Origin: Trileptium ribeirensis
Taxonomy: Eukaryota; Nematoda; Enoplea; Enoplida; Thoracostomopsidae
NCBI GenBank assembly: GCA_030248225.1
Contig: JASANE010010005.1
Coordinates: 1-64,000, forward strand
Length of the DNA stretch: 64,000 bases
Direction: 5' to 3'
Shown here piece after piece: positions 21,972 to 32,500 of the stretch. Position 1 is the first letter of the stretch, and the number at the start of each line of letters is the position of its first letter. The notes below the pieces were generated by a model that saw only the letters and a list, made by a program, of their open reading frames with translations, had not been told where the DNA came from and ran no database searches. Made by a program: the position numbers and the translations under genes.

Positions 21972-23590
21972 ATGGACTCCAACGATACTCATAACGGAGA
22001 CTTGGGAGCCGACGACTTCCTTGGCTGGACTGACGGACATATGGAAGACGAATTACGTGCCAGGCCGCGACGGGCCGCTGGCACCGGTGAGCGACCGCTC
22101 ACTCCCCCGCCCCGACCCCCTGGACAATCGCGTCGAGGAGAGGCGTCCGAGTCGCCTGGACTGGACGGAGATACTGCTAACGCTATCTTGCACCACCTGA
22201 CTACCCAACCGGCTGGTCCTCCTATGATCCCACTAAGGGACATGCCTACTTTTGATGGGAAACCAGGAGGCCAAGACTTTGAGGACTGGGTTCGAATGTA
22301 TAATCGTCTCGCCAACGCCAATGGTTGGGACGATCGACGCAAATTAATTTGTGTTCCAGCACTCTTGCGTGGACCGGCAAGGGAGGCCTTTGAGGGCCTT
22401 CCACCGGGGAAACGTCAAAGTTTTCTAGGATTAGTAGCCAATTTACGCTTCTTATTTTCGTCATCTCGCCGTCCTGAGAAGTCATTATCAGGACTGTGTA
22501 CCAGACAACAAGGAGCAAATGAGCCAGTAGCAATGTACGGCTTAGAGTTGCAGAAATTGTGTGATCGCGCCTTTCCCGATATGGAAGATGAGCAGCGGGA
22601 CACCATGCTTCGCATGTTTTTCCAAAGAGGCTTGCGACCTGAGGTGCGTAGGCAGGTTCTCAACCAAATTCACGAGTGCGAGACATTTCGGGATACCGTG
22701 GGTGTTGCTAAGCGATACGAAGACGCTAGCGCTGCATGCCCCGAACCAGACGCGCCTGCCGCTAGTAAGCCTCGGGCTAAAACCGTTAATTCTTTACTTG
22801 AGGAAGGAGGCGAAGGCCTGATCACACAACTTCAAAACATGATGGAGGACCACCGCAAAGCAAACAATAACAATAGCGACACTATAAGTCGGTTGCTGGA
22901 TGTGATTGATAAGAGGGTCGAGAACACGCGCCAGCTTAACGCTCTCGCGCCGCCATTTGTACCTGGCTCACCCGCTGCGCCGCCGTGCTTGCCGATGCCG
23001 CAGATTACCTGCTATCGCTGCGGAGAACCAGGACACGTTATGCGCGAATGCCCGTATAACGTGCGGTACCCGCCTGCTGCCGTGAATGGTGCGCCGCGCA
23101 ATGTTGAGCCAGCCGCAGCATACGCATCTGGAGCCGCGCGTCGAGAGCCAGGGCCGCTCGGACCGAGAAATGGTGTGGGTGCATACCCACGAAACGACAA
23201 CTATAATGCGGGCCGAGGAGGCCCACCGCCGCAGTTTCGGCGAACCGAAAATGGAAACGGGTATCGGAATAACCCCGGGTGGAACAATCCACCCAATGCG
23301 GGAATGCGACCTACTGGCCCGAATCAAGCGGGACCGCAGTATGGCCGACCACCACCGGGATTTGCCAATAATACTCGCGGAAACGACAGCTATAACAACC
23401 GGCCGGCACCGGCCTATGGGTATCAACGCGCCCAGAGCGAACGACCCCCACCTAATAGAGGCATGGGGCTCCAGCAATTGCAACCTGGCCGATTTTACTC
23501 ACGGGACGACAACAACCGGAATAGCGGCGCTGTACCGCGCCGGCGATATCAATTAAATTGTAGCGCATCACAAGGTAATGGAAATAGAGA
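21972..23590 (+). other. Gag region: capsid and CCHC zinc knuckle
   Basis: Residues about 85-250 match the retrotransposon Gag capsid fold, with the PTFDGKPGGQDFEDWV start and a helical, Arg/Glu-rich body ending near AKRYED. One CCHC knuckle (CYRCGEPGHVMREC, residues 347-360) binds nucleic acid. It is followed by about 150 residues rich in Asn, Gly, Pro and Arg, as in nucleocapsids. This part would form the particle and package the RNA. A single knuckle is usual for Ty3-type elements. Confidence 0.9.
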
Positions 23591-26500
23591 ACCGAGCCCA
23601 GCCACCACCCATCGATTAGAAGTACTCAGTCGGGAGCTCGGTATGATTCAAGGCAAACTAGGACATAGTGAACCGACTGGACGAGTGAACGCTATCGCGA
23701 CCACTGACGAACCAATGTACGACGATGACGGATACTTGATAAACCGACACGATGACATGGACGAGTTTGAGATGATGGAAGGACTTGTTGAGAGACACCT
23801 GAACGTGATCACGTCCACTTCGTGGGCTGATGCCGCGCGTCTTCCACGGAGCCGTGATCTAGTTCAGGGTATAGACAGCCCCGGACTTATGGAGTTGGGC
23901 CCGAGAGACTTGGACGGTGACCAATACGGAAGTGAGTTTGTTAACACTGTATATAGTAAAGAAAACACAAAATACCAAAAAGAGGGATACGTGGGAGAGG
24001 GATTGTCTATGTTGTGTGTGGATGCACCCAGCGCGGGTGTTGATCCACCTGTATATATGTCCGCGAGCGAATTAAATGGCGAACAGCGAGGCGAGCGAAG
24101 GATCGATCAATCGAACTATCCGGCCATGCGAGGGCTTGGAACGAACGCACGAACTTTAACCGCAATGGAAGATAGTGATGGAAGTATGGAAATTTGTGAG
24201 GAAATGGAAAATGGTTGTGTTCAAAATTATAGGTTGAGTGATGTTAAAGGAAGTGTTGATTTTATAACCGGTACTCCCCAGGGAATCACCTCAAGGGGGA
24301 ATTCCGGGACCCCCAGCTCTTTGGAGATGACTGCAGAGATTGTGGATGAAGATGATGTTGTTGTATTTGATGAGCCATTATTATTATTTTCCTCCTCTGT
24401 GGCTGGCCATCCGTGTGTTGAGAGTGTTGTTGTTGATGATTCCGGCAGGGAAGCCGATGATGTTGATATGGCTCAGGAAGAATCGGATTTATTCGGGTCG
24501 CCGTGTGAGGCACCCATGGAGCTTTTAGAGATCGGCGGACGATCAGGAACGATGGAGGCTGCGGCGTACGATGTTAGGGCCCTCTCGGAGTCGCCCAGTC
24601 CTAGTTCCGTTCTAAATTATAGGTCGTATGATGTAGTATGTGGGCCGGACCGCCGCGCGGGTCGTCCCTTGTGTGATGGTGAGAATTGTGTGTCGTATGA
24701 GTGTATTGATTTGCCTAAGTTAGGACGCGCTTATAGCCTTAGTGAATTATTGGAAGATGATGATGGAAGTGATGTTGATGTAATTGAACGCTGCTTCGAG
24801 CCGGCGAAGTATGCTACTGATGGACTTGAGGTGACTTTCCCGACCTCATTGGCAAGGGGTTCCACGGTCATTGGGTCCTTCCTTGATGCTGACCGGGGCC
24901 GCCCTTGTCACCCGTACCCAAGCCGAGGTAGCGACGGGTTCGCGGCCGATTGCGCCGATGAAGCGGGTATGATCGTTGGGGCTGAAAGTATTGCCCGGGG
25001 TCTGCCCAGGTACGGGGATGTAGATGGCAGGGTGGCGAATAAAGACTGTCCTCTGCATTGTGAGGCTTCCGTCGCGCCCACCGTCGTTGAAGCGCGCAAC
25101 GACGTGATTTGCAATGAGCTAAGTTTTTTCAATAAATCTTGTAGTGAAGTCAGCGTGAAGGATAGCGCTGAGTGTGTTGAACTTGTTGAAGCTGTTGAAT
25201 TGAAGGAGTCGGATGAACTCCTCTCTGAACGAAGCGGATCCGTAGCGAGCGATGCGAACTATGTTAGCGAAGCGAAAATATGCAATCTAAATCGAGATAC
25301 CTCACAGGAATATGTTAGTAATGGAAATGCGCCAGAGAACGAACTTAAATACGGCGTGACTGCTGCGCCAGATGGACCTGATGATAGGTATGATGAGTGC
25401 AGTGACAGCGAGATAGATGAGGAACGTCTATTAAGCGATGAAGAATTTTGGGCCAATTGGGTGGATCCGAATGCCGACTGGTACCGACGCGAACCCAGCC
25501 CTGACGCACGAGAGTGGCATAGTGAAGGGGTGTGGGAAGTGCGTCGCGAAAACAACAACGAACTTCCGCGTGCACCATCGGATGATGGCATTGATTTAAG
25601 CCTGCGAGCCAGTCAATTGTCTATACGCTCCGAGGAAGGAGATGGTGCTGTCGGAGGAAGCGATCTAAGCGAAGGCAGCGGTAGTGGCAGTATCGCTACG
25701 GGGAGTATGCAAGAGATGAGTTCGGATCCACTGGGTGAGAATGTTCGTGGGGACCCTATCGAAGGGACGCCTTGTATGCGCCCGGGTAATTTAGGCGACT
25801 CCACTGATACGTTGGCCGACGTTTCCAGCGATATTTTGGGACCCGTCGAAGAGGTGCCAAGTATGCCCTCGGGTAATTCGGGCAACCCAAATGAAACAGG
25901 TGTGATTACTGAGGAATCCGTCGAAGGGAGACCATGTATGTCCCCGGGTAATTCGGAGGACTCAGTGAGCATAACTAGTGAGGACTCGGACGTGTGTATG
26001 GGACATGAGAACTTGCTTAACTTTACACGAGAAGCTAACGACGAACGAGTACACCGACTTGACGAACAATTACTGGACATGTCTGGACTTTGTCTTCCCA
26101 ACAATATGCCGATTGAACTTGGACGAGTTAGAGCCATAACGGACGAGGAACGTAACCGAATTCTCGGGACTGACACATTGTTCACTATGTCTACGGACCA
26201 TACTGAGACCGCAGCCTATCAATTCCCTCGCGTAGAACTGACTGAGGACGCGCGTAACGAGTCAGCTGAGGGACTAATACCAATCAACTTTAGGGCTAGT
26301 GAAATCAATGCTGACTTCGGACAACCGCTGGCATTGCAGCCGCAAGCTCTCTTTTATCGGAGAGTGATAATTGTAATGGAACAACTGAACAATTTAAGCC
26401 GACTTTTCGAGCTCCGTTTTGAGGTTAGTACACGCCCCGCCTTGCAGCGAGACGCTGCTATGCTAAGCAGTATATTAGGCATGGCTTCTCCAATTGGGCA

Positions 26501-29500
26501 CTGCATGACCGGAATGTACCTTGGTCCCGTAACTCTTGCTTCGTTGGAATCATTCATAGACCTGGTGGGCCAATGCGTGAATGGCCACACGCTCCAACAG
26601 GTTATTGAGAGAGAATTCGAGGTGGAGTTGGACAGGAACCCGGTATGTCGACAGTGCCAGGAATGCCATACAAGAGATTCGCGGGACATAGGCTTAAGCT
26701 GCTACTTTTACGGTCAACGAGGAAGGTGGACCTACGACGGTACGTTGAGTACAGCTTGCGCGTCCATCCTCCCGGATGGATACGTCGCACCGCACTGGCC
26801 TTTCTACGTTGGAATTCAGTCAGCCAGAATGCAGAAGACTTTCCGTGAGGCGAACCTCGAGTTACATGACCTCTTATGCGAGGCGCCTTACTTGATCGAA
26901 TTTATTTACCAACACCAAGATACACGCGGTGTTCCGATCAACTCCTTTGTCGACCATGCAATGGACAATATGGAATTTGACGACGAAACTCACCGACTTG
27001 CTCGACTAGTACTGCTAAGTGCACGCTTGAGACTTTTGCGACGTCCCGACATTGCTGCACTGCTTGAGACGGAGGGAAACACATCAGTCGGACTAAAGAT
27101 AGGCAGGGACCGCCTAATCTCGGAACTATGCTTGTTTCCGGACGATGCCACCAACTGTTCCGTCCCGAATTTGGACGAACAACTAAACACGGCGCTAGCC
27201 GCTTGCCTCGACTCATCCGAAGACGAGTCGGAGAATAACTCCGATAGCGACTCCGCCCAGCAAGAAAGCATAACTGAGTCGAGTGACACGGAAATGAGCG
27301 ACGAGGAAATTAGAAGCGATATTACGGGACACATCGCAAATAAAGAGACCATGAGGGAACCCAATCGAAACGAGGTACGATCCCCTTCACCGAGTCTTAG
27401 TAATGGCCTCGGCCATCCATCAGGTATGTGGAGGGTCTGTACAATCCTATTATTACTTTGGCTCTCAGCGCTCAGTTCTACACGCGCAACGCTTTCGCCA
27501 TTCAGCGACTCAATCTCGCGCTTAGGTGCTTTTGTCAATAGACAAGTAGGAGTGGTCATCGAGCCACAGGGCTTGGTGGTCACCTCTGACCAGACCACGC
27601 ATCTGCCAGTGGTATTGCAGTTATCACTTCGTGATTGGGAACGCAAGTCCGATCCTTATGTGAGTAAGTTCTGTCCGCCTTATGAAGCAAACGGAAAATG
27701 TCGCGCCGACTGCTGCCGGAAAGTCAACTGTACCGAATATCCACAGCTACATGAGACCCTAAGAGCTTTGGAAAGCGAGTTGGACGACGCCTACCATGGC
27801 GTACTGGACACCAATTATTATTCGCTGCTTGTGCATTCTTTTTGCGTCGCGAACGAGCAATTGTGTGATCTCACACATAAAAGGGAGAAACGCTTTGCCA
27901 GCTTAATCGCCGCCGCTGCCGGCGCTGTCTCAGGTTTCTTGGGCCTGGGAATGGCTTTTTCCAATGGAGTACACATTAACAATGTGCGCCAACAGGTAAC
28001 TGTCCTCGAGAAATTCATGCGCGAGACCAACGATGTCTCCTTTCGAAACACTAAAGCCATAAGGCAACTGACCCGAGCAAACGAGGACATTTACGCATTC
28101 TTACATCATAGCATGCAAGAGGTAGTCTCTATGATCGAACAGGTTAGATGTGCCGATCAGAAAGAGATCGCACATGTACATCACCAGCTGATAGATCACA
28201 TCCTTCGAGCCAATATGCGCTCGTCGGTACAAGCTATAATGGAGTCCATGTTGAACGGCGAATTATCTCCTGCCGTCATCGATGTCGTCATGCTACGACG
28301 GTTATTTTCCATGGATCCACGCATTTCCAAAACTATCCTTATGCGCGAGCCTAGCCTCGCCTATCAGTTTGGTCGCGTCATGCCTGTTAGCGTAGACTTA
28401 ACAGCGTTTCGATTTGGATTCATACTGCAACTACCATTGCCGATGCGCAATGATGTACGTCCGTATTTTCGGATCTATAACACCGGTTGGAACGCACCTG
28501 CCACGCTAACGCAGCTGAGATTGCCGCTCCCTCAATACGCCGCCCGCTTAGGGCACGTTCGCTTCGAATCGCTCAATCTAGGAGCATGCAAGCAGAGACC
28601 AGGAATCGCTTTCTGCGAACCGCACGCGCTAATCACCGATCATAGCACCAATTGTTTGGAATGGATAATCGCAGGCGAACATGTGCCTGAGACCATTAAA
28701 CATACATGCAGCAACCGCTCGCTAATAGGTCCACTTACCAACGACACGTCTGTACACACAACTATACAAGGAGTATTGATTCGGACTAGTGAACCTGAGG
28801 TCATACTGACAAATCGTAGACAACTAGCTCACGTTACAATGGGTAAGTCGATAAAAGTACCGCCAAATGGAGTGTTATGGTTTCCACACGGAAACTACAC
28901 TCAGTTGGTTATAGGATCAATAGTGCTCACTAGCATGTTGAAACCCGAGAAGATTACAATAAAATTCGGACCGAATATCACTATTGACCGGCTATCCGGT
29001 ATCAAACTAAGACCTTTGACATGGGACTCACTTGACAACGCCAAAGCTATAAATTTGCGGGTTGCGCAGATAGCTAAAGATCAAGTACGTAGGGTGGTTA
29101 ATCTCCCCGCTGTGGAGTACACCGGATTCCTGCCCTACTTCCTTATTACCGTCGTTGTGGGACTGATCAGTTTAATCTATTTTATGACCAAATGCAAGCT
29201 CCCACCTAAGTACGGATATTACATTCCCCGATGGTTCCCATGTCGTGGACGACTAATCAGGACCGATAGTAAGCCTAGAAAAGTGATTCGATGGACTAGA
29301 GCGAGACCCCAAATACCGAGTGCCCCACCCGAGGAAGACGACTTTCCTCATACAGACAGGACTTCGCCGACCGAGGTCACGGTTGGGCCTTCGGGAACGC
29401 CGCGCGTGTCCGTCGCGTCCAGCCGTGCCCCACGTCGCTCGAACAGACTATTAACATCACGTAACTCTTCCGAGGAAGAGCTTGTTTTCATCGAGGACGA

Positions 29501-32500
29501 CGAACTATTTGTCGCTCCCACCCGTGACTTACGTCGTGGACCTCGTCAAGGTGTATTCACTAGACAATTAAACACGATGAACGCAGGTAACACGCCACTA
29601 CTCATTAATGCAACCATACTTGGTACCCCTGTCATGACACTTGTAGATACTGGAGCCGACGTCTCAATCATGTCCCAAGCCCTGGCTGCCCGTTTAGGAC
29701 TGGTCCCTCGTGACACGACCACTACCCGTATAGTATCGGCCACACAACAAGAATTGACAATCAGCGGAGTAGTAAAAGCACCGATCACCATAGGATCGTT
29801 AAGTACACCGTGCGACTTTCAGGTAACAACAGACACACCGTACGAATGCATCTTAGGCACCGACTTTATGGCTCTACTACCATATGTCGCCATAAATTTC
29901 AAAGACCGCTGCCTGGATCTATCTAACGGGACTGAGAACTGCTCGGCACCTTTCGCCGACCAAGGGGATTACCGACCCCCAGTCATCAACGTGGTAACCA
30001 GGAAATACACTCAAGTACCACCGAATACAGAATTATTTATCAACGCCGTCCCGGAAATCACCCAACCACCGACAGGTCAAGCCTTGTTTGTGCCTGACCC
30101 CTTTATTAGGGACGTTGCCATCGCCCACTCTCTGGTACTCACTGGCCAACGCATGATACCAATAGCACTAATGAACTTTGGGAACTTTCCCGTCGCCATA
30201 CACGCTGGACAGACAATAGGACATATCGAGATGCTTGACGACAATGAGGTCGAGTTCTTGTATGACAGTAACAAACGTTTGCTACAACTTGACCCTCCGA
30301 GACGCACTAAGCAATGCAACAATATTGGAGTTACACGAGACAATGTTGTCCAAATTATAAGTGAACAGAAGAAGACCATTGACACCGAGCGATCCATACA
30401 AGTCTTGAGTAAAATTGACTTTGGACAAACGACCCTAAACCCTTTCGAACTCAAACAATTGAAAACAACTATCTCTGAAAACGCAGACATATTTAGTGTA
30501 CACCCGTTTGATCTCGGCAGATGCGGTGTGCACCAGCACAGGATCGTTACTGGAGACGCAAGGCCCATTAAACAGGTACCCTATCGTCTAGCACACTCAT
30601 TACGAGAACCCTTGCGTGAGAAATTAAACAACATGGTAGAGGCAGGTCTAATAACGCCGTCAGATTCACCTTGGGGTTCCCCCATAGTCTACGTCACCAA
30701 AAGTGACGGTACCTTACGGTTGTGTGTCGACTTCCGTAAGCTCAACGTAGTTGCAGAACGAGATTTATATCCGTTGCCCCGTATAGACGACATCTTGGGA
30801 TGCCTCCGAAACACCAAATTCATGTCCAGCTTAGATCTTAACAAGGGTTTCTGGCAACTAGAATTGGACCCCGAGACTAAGGAGAAAACCTCCTTCGTCA
30901 CTGTCCACGGACAGTATGAATACAACGTTCTGCCATTTGGACTGAATTCTTCACCAGGCGCCTTTCAAAGGTGCATGTCAATCATATTAAAAGGCCTAGA
31001 ATGGGAACGATGCCTCATCTACATAGACGACATATTGGTCTTTTCACCCACGTTCGAACAACACCTAGCGGACTTAATAACAGTATTTGATAGGTTCCGC
31101 AAGGCCAATCTTAAACTAAAACCTTCAAAATGCCAATTCGGACAGAAACAATTAAAATATCTCGGACACATCATCAGTTCAGAGGGAGTTAAGCCCGACC
31201 CCGAGAAAACCGCTGCAATAGACAATTATAAACGCCCGGAGACTCTCAAACAGTTACAAAGTTTCCTAGGACTTGTAGGATACTATCACAAATTCATACC
31301 ACACTACTCTGAAATTTGTGAACCGCTCAACGCACTTCGACGAAAGGACAGTGAATTCAAATGGACACCGCAATGCGAGGAAGCATTCGGAAAACTACGT
31401 AAGGCATTGGTACAAGAACCATTACTCATATACCCGGACTTTTCTAAACCTTTCATACTCCAAACGGACGCTTCGGGATATGCACTAGGAGCCGTGCTTT
31501 CGCAAAAGACTGACAAAGGGACACTACCTATCGCCTACGCAAGCAAATCATTGGTGGACTATCAACGCCGATACCCCGCCATAGAGACCGAGGCTCTTGC
31601 CATTCGATGGGCTGCCCTACACTTTCGACATTACCTCCTTGGACATGAATTCCATGTTGAGACTGACCACAAGCCACTCAAGGCACTATTCGAGAGACCA
31701 CCGCGAAATTCAAGACTGGCCCAATGGCGAAATGAGCTATTGATGGAATTCGGTGGTTTTAACATCGAATATCGACCAGGTAAGGCCAATGCCAACGCAG
31801 ACGGACTTTCACGCGATCCCCGACATGACGTGGAATTTTCTTACTCATCGGACGAAGCTGAACAGGACGAACAGGACCATCCTCGAATGGTTGCTGTAGC
31901 TGTTAAAGGACAGGATCGCGGTAAAGGCAAAGCTCCAGCTAAACCACCCCGACGATTTCCCACCGAAGAAATTTGGAAGCGACTTACTCGACAACTCTTG
32001 GGACTTCCACCGGACGCTCCTGTTACCCTACCACCCGAGTACGTTAGAGAACGTTTCTATCGTATGTTCGGAGGATCCGATCATGACCCCCTACCGGATC
32101 CGACACGTTTCATCTTCTGTGGAGACATAGACGACCCCTGGCCCGAAGGAGTTGAGATCCCCGGGAGACGGACGACTGCCCCAGGACCGCCAGAATCCAC
32201 TGATAAACCAACCCACGGACCATCTCCTGCACCCGAACCACCCGCCAGACCCCCCCAACCTCAGGAACCCCCGACAGCTCCGACACCGCCTGCTCCTGGT
32301 GCGGCAAGCGAAAGCTCGACTCGCGCCACGGCTGGTACACCTGAACCCGCTAGACCACAGACGCTACCGACAAGTGCTAGACAGAGATACGGAGGTTTAC
32401 CGGAAGTAGAGGAATTTGACACATTAATTAAGGTTGCTTACGCATGTGGGCCACGAATACAATTACAACGCCCCGAACAAGTCTATGACACTGGAGAACA

